Source: Chitinophagaceae bacterium
GTDB lineage: Bacteria; Bacteroidota; Bacteroidia; Chitinophagales; Chitinophagaceae
Length of the DNA stretch: 64,000 bases
Assembly: GCA_947446645.1 (NCBI GenBank)
Contig: CANFHA010000015.1
Location: 62,001-126,000, forward strand
Reading direction: 5' to 3'
The translations under genes and the position numbers were made by a program. The notes below the pieces were generated by a model. That model searched no databases. It was not told the DNA's origin and worked only from the letters and a program-made list of their open reading frames with translations. Of the stretch, positions 7,395-17,090 are shown piece after piece (the first letter of the stretch is position 1; every line of letters begins with the position of its first letter).

Positions 7395-9467
7395 CTACTC
7401 TATTAAAACCTTTACAACGGCGGGCTCACCACTTGCGCACTGCACACACACAAGGTATATACCAGTGCTCCATTTTGCACAATCAACAGGCAAATCTAAA
7501 AGAGTGCCGGAGACTTGCTGCGCATAAATCAATTGCCCTATTTGAGAGTATATCTTCACCGAAGTAGCGTTGCCACCGCTGTAGCTGATAGTAAACTTGT
7601 TACCAGCCGGATTTGGTGCGCAGCTTAGCAAAGTTGCTCTGGTGTTTTTTGCTATCCCTAATGTTGGTGTTGGGTTGGGGTCATAAGGGTCCCAGCAGTG
7701 GCCCGGAAGGTTGGCATCCATCCATAGCAGGCGTTTTCCGATGGTGGATTTCAGCGTGTCGATCTCTTCCTGGTAGGAAAGAGAGAAAGGAGGAGCTTCA
7801 GGGGTACCAGTATTAATGCCCAATATGGCCCAGCGCGCAAAATGCCTTGCTTGTGCCTGATTGAGCAGGAGCGCCATGGAATCTATATATCTATTGATAG
7901 AGTCGGTATGGAACGCATGCTGGCGGAAGTATTCCCAATGGCACCTTGCTTCGTTCTGGAATAAGGTATCGTTCATCATTATGTTCCACCACGGCAGAAA
8001 CAGTACATCGCCGGTGCATGGGTCGGCAGTATACATCCATCCCGAATAGTCGGTGGGGGTCCATGGCATACGTTTCAATGACCAGTCGAAATCCCATATC
8101 GGTCCGGCATGCAGTGCAGGGTCGTTGCTGTCTTTATTTTTATGGAAGAACATGCTCTTCTTGAAGCCATCATTGTTCCAGGACATTTCGTTACAAAGAA
8201 GATAATCAACAAAAGATGAGGAATTGATCTTTGGCCTGTAGCCCCAAACTGAGTCAAAGGGAGCCATGCCGAAGAGGCGATTCTCCAGGGTGTCTACGAA
8301 ATGCTGTATATAACTATCCTGCTGTGGCTGAATAGAATCGAATGAGGGGTAGGCATACTTAAACTCGTAAAATCGTGTATTGCAGGAGTCCGGTGCATGC
8401 TGAGTGGTCCAGCCCGGGCTAGGGAAATTATGTTCAAAAATATAGCCACCCGTAAGTTGGTCGCCTGAGATATCTGTAGTTTTTAGTTTAGAAATGTTAA
8501 CCCTGTTTGCATCGCGTTTTATCTTCTCCACGAAAATATATACGCCTACGTACTCACCATTTAACATGACCTCGCAATGGCGTGTGCGTGTAGCATAATG
8601 CCCCATGCTGTTAGCGAGCTTGAACATTAGCGTGTTGCGGATAAATGATTTATCGTTGTAGCCCGAAAGCAGAATCCAGTCGTGCTCCGAGGGCATGCCG
8701 AATATTACAACATTAGTGTCTGTAGCAGTGTCAGCGCCATAGGTGGTGAGCACGTATGATTTCTGAGGGTACGATGCAGATGAGGCCCCTCTTATGGAGA
8801 TATCGATGTTGCCATCATACACATTGCCCGGATCAGTGGAGTGATTTAGAAAGCCAACACCATTGTCTATCACCTTCATATTGGCGAATATTCTTGATCC
8901 ATCAGGAATGGTCTGCCCATTTGTGTTGAGTATTACGAGCGGTATGTCGGTGCTCAAAACAAGCGGTGTGGGTGCGCCGCTGCCGAATGTAAGCTGCCAA
9001 TCTATAACAGATCCGGTGTCAGCCGAGGCATCGTCCTGTATTAAAAGTCTCCATGTGCCGTTGCCGTTCTGTCCATTGTTTAAATTGCCCAGGCAGCCCT
9101 CCGGCAGAAATGTACCTGTAAAAGGCGGAGCACCGCTACTAACAGGAAGTGAAGTGCTTACAGAGTCGAAACAAGTGGCTGTGAAGTTGGTACCACCTCC
9201 GCCAATGTTTGTGAATAGCGATATTACCGTACCATCCGGCGCTATAAGCTTCGCTTCAAGGTCGCCATCGTAGGTGTGATTGATATTTATGCAGACTTGC
9301 ACAAGCCCAAAAGTGTGATCGAGCGTGATTGCCGAAAGGCCACTGACCGGTAATGTAAAATAAACGCCCGGCGCAGCATCTGGTATAGAACCACCAGTAC
9401 CGGAAAAAGTTTGCGCCCGGGTGGTAAACGAAATGAATAGTGCGAGGGCACACAAATATTTAGTCAT
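7395..9467 (-). CDS. CotH-family secreted protein with P-domain and T9SS type A sorting domain
   Basis: Start at 9467 gives MTKYLCALALFISFTTRAQ, a clean signal peptide (the longer frame to 9518 does not). Residues ~20-150 resemble a proprotein-convertase P-domain (VCININHTYDGDLEAKLIAPDG, then NGTWRLLIQDDASADTGSVIDWQLTF). Residues ~190-510 are a CotH kinase-like domain: DISIRGASSASYPQKSY, DWILLSGYNDKSFIRN, MLNGEYVGVYIFVEKIKRD and a late WDFDWSL. The last ~75 residues are a type A sorting domain (APNPAGNKFTISY, GIYLVCVQ, KVLIE). CotH proteins are atypical protein kinases in spore coats; in Bacteroidota the T9SS-linked forms are uncharacterised surface proteins. The combination P-domain plus CotH plus T9SS tag is intact here. 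690 residues. Confidence 0.9.
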   Translation of the reverse strand: MTKYLCALALFISFTTRAQTFSGTGGSIPDAAPGVYFTLPVSGLSAITLDHTFGLVQVCININHTYDGDLEAKLIAPDGTVISLFTNIGGGGTNFTATCFDSVSTSLPVSSGAPPFTGTFLPEGCLGNLNNGQNGNGTWRLLIQDDASADTGSVIDWQLTFGSGAPTPLVLSTDIPLVILNTNGQTIPDGSRIFANMKVIDNGVGFLNHSTDPGNVYDGNIDISIRGASSASYPQKSYVLTTYGADTATDTNVVIFGMPSEHDWILLSGYNDKSFIRNTLMFKLANSMGHYATRTRHCEVMLNGEYVGVYIFVEKIKRDANRVNISKLKTTDISGDQLTGGYIFEHNFPSPGWTTQHAPDSCNTRFYEFKYAYPSFDSIQPQQDSYIQHFVDTLENRLFGMAPFDSVWGYRPKINSSSFVDYLLCNEMSWNNDGFKKSMFFHKNKDSNDPALHAGPIWDFDWSLKRMPWTPTDYSGWMYTADPCTGDVLFLPWWNIMMNDTLFQNEARCHWEYFRQHAFHTDSINRYIDSMALLLNQAQARHFARWAILGINTGTPEAPPFSLSYQEEIDTLKSTIGKRLLWMDANLPGHCWDPYDPNPTPTLGIAKNTRATLLSCAPNPAGNKFTISYSGGNATSVKIYSQIGQLIYAQQVSGTLLDLPVDCAKWSTGIYLVCVQCASGEPAVVKVLIE

Positions 9468-9750
9468 AATCTGGGATTTGCAAGTGCTAGTTATTGCGTA
9501 AAGAGCGTGAAATGTCATTCTCTATTTTAACCAGGAACACAATTACTGTTCGATAGTTATACAAATTAACTGTGTGTTGCTAAGGTATTATTTATTTGTT
9601 AATTCACAGGCCTTTGGAGCTTAATTCTCTCTGCTATTTGTTGAGCAGCAAAAAATAGCGGAGCGTAGCTCTGCGCGAGTACAGGAATGTGGGCAGAATT
9701 GTGATTGGGAATTTAAATAAATTCTCCCCATGCTCTTTTGCTTTTTTTGG

Positions 9751-9922
9751 GAAAATGCGCCATTTTAGATCAAATAGAAAAACGCCACCATATGGGGCAT
9801 TTTATTTTTTGGATAATTCCGATGTGATGCTTGGTGGGCAATGGCTTTGGTAATGTTATTAGGATATTTAAAATTTCCCATTTATACCCCACTTTTCCCC
9901 GTGTGTGGCATATCTGCCAGAC
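9751..9922. repeat. Dispersed intergenic repeat family A, copy 3
   Basis: Closest partner is 4357-4526. It shares GATCAAATA, CATATGGGGCATTTTATTTT, ATGTTATTAGGATATTT, AAATTTCCCAT, CTTTTCCCCGTGTG, TGGCAT and CTGCCAGA. It lies in the 541-bp spacer 9468-10008, which has no gene that I can see. Confidence 0.75.
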
Positions 9923-10008
9923 TACGATTACAAGATTGATACCTACTAATGGTGCGCGGTAAAACATCTGAAAGAACCTGGATAACGCTAACATCGAATC
10001 CTACTATT

Positions 10009-10398
10009 TCACATCGGCCCGCCAAGCGACAACCAGTGACGGATCTTCATTAACGAGCAGGTATCAATAATATAAGACGGTGGCATAGGGAGCGCATTAG
10101 GACTGTGAAGTATACAATGGTATAATTTGGAGCCATAAATACCATCGCCACGGAAGCCGTATTGCAGATATTGTTTTAGCGATGTGGAATCTTCGAGATT
10201 GAGGCCACCATTATTTGTTGCGTCACCATGACAAGAATAGCAATTGTTTCTGAAAATAGTCTGAATATCTGTTTTGTAAAGAATATTCAAAGTGTCACAC
10301 ACAGTATTATGTGTCGGGGGCACCGCAGATATGGCACCCGGCTGATGAACACATCCCGACAATACTAAAAGAGCCACAACACCAAGTCTATATTTCAT
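10009..10398 (-). CDS. Cytochrome c-like lipoprotein with one CxxCH heme site
   Basis: This 129-residue protein begins MKYRLGVVALLVLSGC, a lipoprotein signal with lipobox LSGC (Cys16). A single heme attachment site CYSCH lies at residues 53-57, preceded by DIQTIFRNNC, the pattern of the short c-type cytochrome domains often found in Bacteroidota lipoproteins. A PMPPS segment near residue 108 could give the distal Met ligand. The C-terminus IRHWLSLGGPM is also typical of this group (helix followed by GG). It would be a periplasm- or surface-facing lipid-anchored electron-transfer or heme-binding protein. It stands alone, so no partner can be named. Confidence 0.8.
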   Translation of the reverse strand: MKYRLGVVALLVLSGCVHQPGAISAVPPTHNTVCDTLNILYKTDIQTIFRNNCYSCHGDATNNGGLNLEDSTSLKQYLQYGFRGDGIYGSKLYHCILHSPNALPMPPSYIIDTCSLMKIRHWLSLGGPM

Positions 10399-10665
10399 AA
10401 AGTAAAATTCCGAAAAAAATGTGTCCCTAGTATTAATTCAGTCGCAATGATCTTAGCCAGTCGCGGATAGCAGCTTTCTATTTTGGAATAATGTGATCAA
10501 TATAGCACCGGAACAATTTCCTTTCAGAGCTTCAGAAGGCGGCAGGAGAAAAGCAGTGTGGCATTAATCTTCATGACGCAATGACTGAATCCGGCAGATG
10601 GAACAAATAACCAAAACATAATATTGTAGTAAGACTATTATCGGAACCTTGCGGCAAAACAGGCC

Positions 10666-13600
10666 ATGCGTTCACGGAACATTTCTTTTCTCTTATTCAT
10701 TCTTACATTCCTGTGCAATGAGCAATTTGCCTTTTCCCAACTTACAGTAAGTGCGGGCGCTACTGCAGCATCGCTTGCTGCATCACTTGCCGGCCCGGGA
10801 GTATCCATCTCGGGCGCTTCTCTCAGCTGCAACGGCATAGCAAACGGAACATTCACGGTTACACCCGGCACTCCTTTGGGTAGCGGCTCAACGGTATGGG
10901 GCATTGGGACAGGAATTATGCTCTCTACCGGAAGTATTGGCAGCGGAACAGGTCCGGAGGTGATACTTGCGAGCACTAACCTTGGTATGCCCGGAGACCC
11001 AGCATTGGCAGCTCTTGCAGGGGCGACCACGCGCGATGCCTGCATCCTGCAATTCGATGTTGTACCGCAGGGTGATAGCATTAAGTTCAACTACATTTTT
11101 GGTTCGGAAGAGTATAACAATTCTACCTGCGGCCCTTATAATGATGCCTTTGCGTTTTTTATCTCGGGCCCCGGAATTGCGGGCACTCAAAACATGGCCC
11201 TTGTACCGGGTACCACGATACCTGTAACGGTAAACAGCATTAACAACGGGATACCGGGTCCCGGCTACTCGCTAGCAACGTGCACCGCGATGGGGGGCGG
11301 ATCTCCCTTTACCTCATACTATGCTGATAATACCGGCGGAGCCAACTTTACCATGAAGGGCTTTACTATAAAAATGACCGCCAAACACAATGTGACCCCC
11401 TGCAATACGTATCACCTGTATATATCAATAGCAGATGCAGGGAACTACCTGTATGACTCCGAGGTATTCGTTGAAGGCGGCAGCCTGACGTCAAATACGA
11501 TCAGTGGCACATCAACACTATGCGCAGGGGCAACTACCACGCTAAGCACAGGCGCTACCGGTGGCACCTGGTCATCTTCCAATACTTCCGTAGCAACAGC
11601 AGGCCCAGCAACCGGCGTGGTGACAGGCGTAGCCAGCGGCACATCAACAATCAGCTATACTAACGGGCCGGGCTGCTTTTCTACATTAGTAATTACAATA
11701 AGTGCGGTACCGGTCATCTCTGGTCCTTCATCTTTTTGCGCAGCAGGTACGGCCACACTTACAGCCACACCCGCATCAGGCACCTGGACAAGTACCGGCA
11801 GCGCTACAATCGGGCCTTTGTCCGGCATTGTGACGGGTGGTTCGGCAGGCACGGCGGTAATCAGCTATATAGTGCCGGGAGGATGTGCTGCATCGAAAGT
11901 GATAACTATCAATCCGCAGCCAACCATGTCGGGCCTCACAGGTATCTGTGTTGGCAACAGCTACACCATAACAGCTACGCCGGCAGGAGGCATATGGAGT
12001 GGCACTGGCGGCGTTACCGTTAGCACTTCCGGCGTCGTTACTGCTATTACGCCCGGGCCAGCTACTGTTGCATATACCGGCTCATCGGGTTGTATAGCTA
12101 TGAACCCGCTAACCGTATTTGCATTGCCTGTTATCTCCGGCGCTTCATCTGTGTGTGTGGCGGGCACCACCACACTCACCGGTACGCCAGCGGCAGGCAC
12201 ATGGAGCAGCACGGGCAGCGCCAGTGTTGGGCTTTCATCTGGTATTGTAACGGGCGTTTCTTTGGGAACTGTAGTTATAAGTTACCTGGCCCCATACGGG
12301 TGCGAGGCAGCAATAACGATGGCCGTCAATCCTCCGCCAACCTTATCCGGCCTGTCAGGAGTATGCGTTGGCAACAGCATTACCGTTACAGCAACGCCAA
12401 CAGGCGGTATATGGAGCGGAACAGGCGGCATTGTAGTAGGCGCGGCTACCGGCATTGTATCCGGCAGCACAGCAGGAACTGCAACCGTCAGTTATACAGA
12501 TCTGCTTGGCTGCACAGCCAGTGGCTTAGTAACCGTGAATGCGGTACCCACTATTTCGGGAACGCTGGTCAAATGCGTGGGCAGCGGTGAAACTTTTACT
12601 GCGCTACCGGGCGGAGGTACATGGACGAGCACAGATGTAGCAATAGGACCCTCAACGGGAGTGGTTGGCGGGTTTCCGTTAGGCTCTGCAGTGATCACCT
12701 ACACTGCGCCAACAGGCTGCTTGAGCACCTCGACCATAACCGGGGAACCAATACCCTCGATAACCAGCCCTATGTCCGTATGCCAGGGAAGCAGCATAAC
12801 ACTTGGTGCATCTACCGGTACGGGAACATGGTCTGGAGGAGGAGGAGCGGCAACGATCACTGTAGCCGGCGTTGTAAATGGCGTAGCCGGAGGAACTACA
12901 TCTGTCACGTACACATCTGCTGCGGGGTGCACTACTACAGGCGTGGTAACTGTGCTCCCGGTAACACCCACAACCGGCATAACGGGACTCTGTACTGGAG
13001 CCGCAACTACACTGGGGAACAGCACAGCAGGGGGAACATGGACCAGCAATGATACGACGGTTGCCACCATAACAACAGCGGGCTCGTGGACCGGCATTGG
13101 TTCTGGCACCACAACTATATCTTACACCCTGCCGTCAGGCTGCGCGGCTACGGTTGTCGTCACTGTGTTTCCTATACCCCCGGCACCAATCACAAGAAAC
13201 ATAAACTACTGCCAGTATGCCACACCACTGCCACTTACGGCAATAGGCACCAACCTGGTCTGGTACGTCGGCGATACGACGGCACCAGGTTCGGCCACTG
13301 CCCCTACCCCATTAGCTACTGTGCCGGGTACCTACCTGTTTTACGTGACACAAACATCGGCAGCTGGCTGCACAAGTGCAAGTGCATTAATAAGCGTACA
13401 CATAGTTCCGGAAACAGCGCCAGTATTGACTGTTACAGATACGGTAATTTGCGCAGGAGTGTACATTACATTTACCGGTAGCTCACCGGGATCACCGGAT
13501 TTTTCGAGCATGAACTGGGACTTTGACGACGGATCGCATGTGGATGGTATTAACCCAGTGAAACACGCCTTTAGCTCACCCGGCACCTATAACGTAAGCG

Positions 13601-14166
13601 GAACGGCTATCTACGACGTATGCATAGGGCAGAATGTAACGCAAGAAATACAGGTTTATGCTGCACCCTATGTAAACCTTGGCAATGACACATCTATATG
13701 CGCGGGATCAAATGCTATTGTACTTAGAGACAGGAATGGCCAGGCAGGCGGCCCGGTAAGCTGGCTGTGGAGCACAGGGGCGCATACTGCGGCCATAGCG
13801 ATAACGGCCCCCGGTACTTATTATGTGCAGGGCGAAATGAACGGATGCACAGCAACTGATACAATACTGGTGCGGCCGGACTGCTACCTTGATATTCCAA
13901 ATGTATTCACGCCGAACGGTGACGGCCTAAATGATTATTTCTTCCCACGCAACCTCTTATCCAGCGGACTTGCGCAATTTGTCATGAGCATTTATAACAG
14001 GTGGGGTGAGCTCATCTTCCACAGCACCCTTATAGATGGATCAGGATGGGACGGCAGTTACAACGGAGCGCGGCAGCCTGAGGGAGTTTACATTTATACC
14101 ATGGACGCCACATTCAAAGACGGGCAGCACGAACACCACCAAGGGAACGTGACCCTTTTCAGATAG
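10666..14166 (+). CDS. Choice-of-anchor L / Big2-repeat protein with gliding-motility C-terminal domain (type B T9SS cargo)
   Basis: Signal peptide MRSRNISFLLFILTFLCNEQ (cleavage after FAFSQ). Residues ~25-270 form a choice-of-anchor L domain (VPQGDSIKFNYIFGSEEYN, NDAFAFFISGP, LYISIADAGNYLYDSEVF). Then come eight ~70-residue Ig-like Big2 repeats (~275-835), each with a conserved Cys near its start (TLC, SFC, GIC, SVC, GVC, VKC, SVC, GLC), a GGTW/GTW block and a SGC-type Cys at the end. A PKD domain (NWDFDDGSHVDG) lies at ~920-1000. The final ~90 residues are the CHU_C/type B sorting domain (IPNVFTPNGDGLNDYFFP, IYNRWGELIF, GWDGSYNG, GVYIYTMDATF). The 1166-residue protein is expected at the cell surface as an adhesin-like filament; the paired cysteines could cross-link each repeat. 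Confidence 0.92.
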   Translation: MRSRNISFLLFILTFLCNEQFAFSQLTVSAGATAASLAASLAGPGVSISGASLSCNGIANGTFTVTPGTPLGSGSTVWGIGTGIMLSTGSIGSGTGPEVILASTNLGMPGDPALAALAGATTRDACILQFDVVPQGDSIKFNYIFGSEEYNNSTCGPYNDAFAFFISGPGIAGTQNMALVPGTTIPVTVNSINNGIPGPGYSLATCTAMGGGSPFTSYYADNTGGANFTMKGFTIKMTAKHNVTPCNTYHLYISIADAGNYLYDSEVFVEGGSLTSNTISGTSTLCAGATTTLSTGATGGTWSSSNTSVATAGPATGVVTGVASGTSTISYTNGPGCFSTLVITISAVPVISGPSSFCAAGTATLTATPASGTWTSTGSATIGPLSGIVTGGSAGTAVISYIVPGGCAASKVITINPQPTMSGLTGICVGNSYTITATPAGGIWSGTGGVTVSTSGVVTAITPGPATVAYTGSSGCIAMNPLTVFALPVISGASSVCVAGTTTLTGTPAAGTWSSTGSASVGLSSGIVTGVSLGTVVISYLAPYGCEAAITMAVNPPPTLSGLSGVCVGNSITVTATPTGGIWSGTGGIVVGAATGIVSGSTAGTATVSYTDLLGCTASGLVTVNAVPTISGTLVKCVGSGETFTALPGGGTWTSTDVAIGPSTGVVGGFPLGSAVITYTAPTGCLSTSTITGEPIPSITSPMSVCQGSSITLGASTGTGTWSGGGGAATITVAGVVNGVAGGTTSVTYTSAAGCTTTGVVTVLPVTPTTGITGLCTGAATTLGNSTAGGTWTSNDTTVATITTAGSWTGIGSGTTTISYTLPSGCAATVVVTVFPIPPAPITRNINYCQYATPLPLTAIGTNLVWYVGDTTAPGSATAPTPLATVPGTYLFYVTQTSAAGCTSASALISVHIVPETAPVLTVTDTVICAGVYITFTGSSPGSPDFSSMNWDFDDGSHVDGINPVKHAFSSPGTYNVSGTAIYDVCIGQNVTQEIQVYAAPYVNLGNDTSICAGSNAIVLRDRNGQAGGPVSWLWSTGAHTAAIAITAPGTYYVQGEMNGCTATDTILVRPDCYLDIPNVFTPNGDGLNDYFFPRNLLSSGLAQFVMSIYNRWGELIFHSTLIDGSGWDGSYNGARQPEGVYIYTMDATFKDGQHEHHQGNVTLFR

Positions 14167-14362
14167 TAAGGACGACTGATCTTTAAGACTTAGCGCAAAC
14201 AATGTATCACGGGTGCAATAACCGTGAACAAAACTACTCTTTCAAAACTTTATAAAGGCGGGCTCCCCTTTTTTAAGTCGCTCGTTGTGTTCACCAAAAA
14301 CCGCTCCGTTGCGAGAAAACCAACATAATTTCTAAAAGATTTATGACACCCATGTTTTGCTC

Positions 14363-14494
14363 AGTTGGATAACACACATACTCGCCTGCCGGAGACTGGC
14401 TTCCACGCAGGACGTAGGCGCTGCGTGCGCCCAGCTACTATAGATTTTTATCTTGGAGAAAAGTAGGGACAACTGGGGAGTTCTCTGATTAGAT
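14363..14494. repeat. Repeat family B, partial copy lacking the right hairpin
   Basis: Covers TTGGATAACACACATACTCGCC, a degraded left hairpin ending GGAGACTGGC, TTCCACGCAGGACGTAGGCG, TTATCTTGGAGAA, AGGGACAACTGGGGAGTTCT, and then departs from the family. It lies in the 526-bp spacer 14167-14692, where a short gene-end remnant may also sit (see findings). Confidence 0.7.
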
Positions 14495-14692
14495 CGGAGC
14501 GGGCCAAATCTCAAGATTTGCAAAGAGCAACAAAGAGAGAATACAGGAGCGAAAAAAGACGGGTAAACGCTTAGCAGACGCAGAACCGCAGCATCCTCGT
14601 TAGAGATGAGGTAGTAAGGGGATATCTTTCGAACCAATGACCTCACTCTCATAAAACAACTATCTTTACAGTGTATTTATTTCAGGAAAAAA

Positions 14693-15571
14693 ATGTCATT
14701 AAGTAATCAGGAAAAAGCTATTAGAACAACATATTTCAGTATTGTGAGCAATGCTGGTATGGCACTAATTAAAGGGCTTACAGGTTACTTTGGCAATTCA
14801 TATGCAATCATTGCTGACGCTATTGAGTCCACCGCAGATATATTTTCGTCATTATTTGTATTATTTGGATTAAAATATACAAACAGGCCAGCAGACAAAA
14901 ACCATCCCTATGGGCACGGCAGAGCGGAACCGCTAATTACATTCCTTGTTGTCGGTTTCCTAATTGCTTCTGCGATATTAATAGCCCACGAAAGTATTAT
15001 CAACATTCGAACACCGCATGAACTACCTAAAGCTTATACGCTTTTTATTCTTGGTGCAATTATCATTTGGAAAGAATATTCTTTTAGGCTGGTAATGAAA
15101 AAGAGCAAAGAAACTAATAGCTCTTCTCTTAAGGCAGACGCATGGCACCACAGGAGTGATGCAGTGACATCAGTTGCTGCATTTATCGGGATATCAGTAG
15201 CATTAATAATGGGTAAAGGGTATGAAGCCGCAGACGACTGGGCCGCATTATTTGCTGCCGGGTTTATTTTATATAATAGCTATTTAATATTCAGACCAGC
15301 ATTAGGGGAAATAATGGATGAGCATTTAAATGATGATCTGGTAACTGAGATCAAGGAGGTTTCTCTGACTGTACAGGGTATAGTTGGCACGGAAAAGTGT
15401 TTCATTCGAAAGGCAGGAATGCAATACCACGTTGATCTACACGCAGTGGTTGACAGCAGTATTACAGTAAAACAAGGTCATCAGATTGCCCATTTACTTA
15501 AAGACACACTTCGAAGGGAAATACCTGAATTAGGTCATGTCCTAATTCACATTGAGCCTAATTCTTTGTAA
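14693..15571 (+). CDS. Cation diffusion facilitator family transporter
   Basis: 292 residues, the standard size of CDF proteins. Six hydrophobic segments with the family signatures: FGNSYAIIADAIESTADIFSS in TM2 (metal-site Asp), HPYGHGRAEP at residues 71-80 in the cytosolic loop, and AWHHRSDAVTSVAAF at ~150 with the HxxxD metal site (H152-D156). The C-terminal ~75 residues form the cytosolic ferredoxin-like domain (GIVGTEKCFIRKAGMQYHVDLHAVVD, GHQIAHLLKDTL, VLIHIEP). The protein exports Zn2+, Fe2+ or similar divalent ions in exchange for protons; the ion cannot be fixed from sequence. It is followed by a strong stem-loop terminator and has no operon partner. Confidence 0.95.
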   Translation: MSLSNQEKAIRTTYFSIVSNAGMALIKGLTGYFGNSYAIIADAIESTADIFSSLFVLFGLKYTNRPADKNHPYGHGRAEPLITFLVVGFLIASAILIAHESIINIRTPHELPKAYTLFILGAIIIWKEYSFRLVMKKSKETNSSSLKADAWHHRSDAVTSVAAFIGISVALIMGKGYEAADDWAALFAAGFILYNSYLIFRPALGEIMDEHLNDDLVTEIKEVSLTVQGIVGTEKCFIRKAGMQYHVDLHAVVDSSITVKQGHQIAHLLKDTLRREIPELGHVLIHIEPNSL

Positions 15572-15612
15572 AGAAACTATAGAATAGAAAACGGAGGCAA
15601 TAGAACACTGTA

Positions 15613-15648
15613 ACAGAAAAGCCACTCAACATTGAGTGGCTTTTCTGT
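15613..15648 (+). terminator. Strong intrinsic terminator after the CDF gene
   Basis: A 17-bp perfect inverted repeat: left arm 15613-15629 with AGCCACTCAA, right arm 15632-15648 with TTGAGTGGCT, two-base spacer. A-rich and T-rich ends make it usable on both strands, but the nearest gene upstream on the plus strand ends 41 bp before it. The following 15649-15897 spacer shows no gene. Confidence 0.85.
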
Positions 15649-15897
15649 ATTGTTTAGCAATAAAGACTAATAGTTAGCAACTATAAGGATCTTAAAGCAT
15701 TCGCGCCCCAAACGGGAAGGTTATCGAACGGGTTATAGGCAATTCGAAAACAACTGAGTAAGTTTTAGCCTTAGTTCGTTTTAGCGCCTTAAGAGACTAA
15801 GCTTTATTACGGGTTCCTGATGCCCTTCGAAGCATCCGGAAGAATAATCTCTTTTTGGGCGCACTTAAATTTTGAATGCTGTTTTTGCAGCCTATGA

Positions 15898-16410
15898 TTA
15901 TGGCATGAGAACACTGTTAATGACGTGAATGACGCCATTGCTTGCCTCTAAGTCGGTAGCCGTCACAGTAGCTTTTCCACCTTTTGCATCAGTCAACACC
16001 ACTTTACCATCCACTAGAGATGCTTTTAATTCACCACCAGCTACTGTTTTTAATGCTACAGAACCATGCCCTTTTTTAATAGCTGCCAGAACCGCCTTAG
16101 CGTCCAATTTGCCGGCAACTACATGGTATGTAAGGATACCTGCCAACTTTGTTTTGTTTTCAGGTTTTAGTAAAGTTGCCACTGTACCAGCAGGTAATTT
16201 ATCGAAAGCAGCATTGGTAGGTGCAAATACAGTAAAAGGCCCTTTGCTTTGCAGCGTGGCAACGAGATCTGCTCCTTTTATAGCAGCGACCAGGGTTGTG
16301 TGATCGTTCGATGCAGCTGCTACGCCAACGATGTCTTTTGATTGTGCCATTGCATTGCCGGCAACGAAACTAGCTGCTATAAACAGCGCGACTTTTTTAA
16401 TTGTGTTCAT
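15898..16410 (-). CDS. Fasciclin (FAS1) domain secreted protein
   Basis: A 170-residue protein with signal peptide MNTIKKVALFIAASFVAGNAMAQ and one FAS1 domain over residues ~26-168. Family marks are TLVAAIKGADLVATLQSKGP, the H1 box FTVFAPTNAAFDKLPAGTV, LTYHVVAGKLDAK (the YH motif) and the H2 box ATDLEASNGVIHVINSVLMP. FAS1 domains mediate adhesion; single-domain bacterial versions are secreted to the periplasm or outside and are often induced under stress. The size fits the single-domain class. Start chosen because it gives the signal peptide. Alone on the minus strand. Confidence 0.95.
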   Translation of the reverse strand: MNTIKKVALFIAASFVAGNAMAQSKDIVGVAAASNDHTTLVAAIKGADLVATLQSKGPFTVFAPTNAAFDKLPAGTVATLLKPENKTKLAGILTYHVVAGKLDAKAVLAAIKKGHGSVALKTVAGGELKASLVDGKVVLTDAKGGKATVTATDLEASNGVIHVINSVLMP

Positions 16411-16816
16411 TTTTTTGTTTTTATTGGTTAAGAAACTCTTTAGTATTGTTATTTTAAATAGTATTAAATGTTATTTGAAATGGGCGCCAGGCCGTTTGTT
16501 TAACTTTTACTCAAATTATTTAAACAAAAATAGTCTATCCATTTTTAGTACCATCTTTTTATATCTTATAACGCTATCAGGATAGCTTATAATATAAAAA
16601 GCATAAAATATACATATATTAATTTAACCTGCGATGGATATAGTTATACATTGGCGAGTCTTTTTAGCACCTTCCCAAACTTTCATAAATACTTTTCAGT
16701 TAACTGGATTTGGCGGCTAATTCATGAAAGCTTTTACAGCAAAGGAACACAGCCTATTACAAATCAGGATTGCTGTAACGAGGGAAACATCCAGAAGAAC
16801 ACGAATTGAGTTGCGT
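16411..16816. other. A/T-rich spacer without a recognisable gene
   Basis: The region upstream of the fasciclin gene is A/T-rich and probably contains its promoter, but I cannot point to a TAnnTTTG box with confidence. Downstream of it runs a spacer without a convincing reading frame until the family B repeat at 16817. Confidence 0.5.
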
Positions 16817-17010
16817 GTTGCTGATTAGACAAAAGACGCACTCGCCAGTCAGAGACTGGCTTCCACCAAGGACATAGGCACAGCCTACGCCTAACGACTA
16901 CATTCTTTTATATTGGAGAACACAAGGGACAACTGGGGAGTTCTTCAGTAAGATTCATCAATCCTGCGCGCCGCTGTTGGTCAGAAAATAAGACCAACAG
17001 CGGCGGAAAA
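16817..17010. repeat. Dispersed structured repeat family B, best-preserved copy
   Basis: The reference copy. Two perfect stem-loops: GCCAGTC-AGA-GACTGGC (16844-16860) and a 12-bp stem CCGCTGTTGGTC / GACCAACAGCGG around an AGAAAATAA loop (16971-17003). Between them lie a small TAGGC-ACA-GCCTA hairpin, TATTGGAGAACACAAGGGAC, AACTGGGGAGTTCTTCAGTA and AGATTCATCAATCCTGCGCG. The last ~60 bases are almost identical to the copy at 4722-4911, 12 kb away. Confidence 0.85.
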
Positions 17011-17090
17011 TACTTATTTTAATTTCAAAGTAATATACGGAATTTGATAAAAAAAAGCGGACAAGCCGCTCATCGCTTTGTAACAGACAA

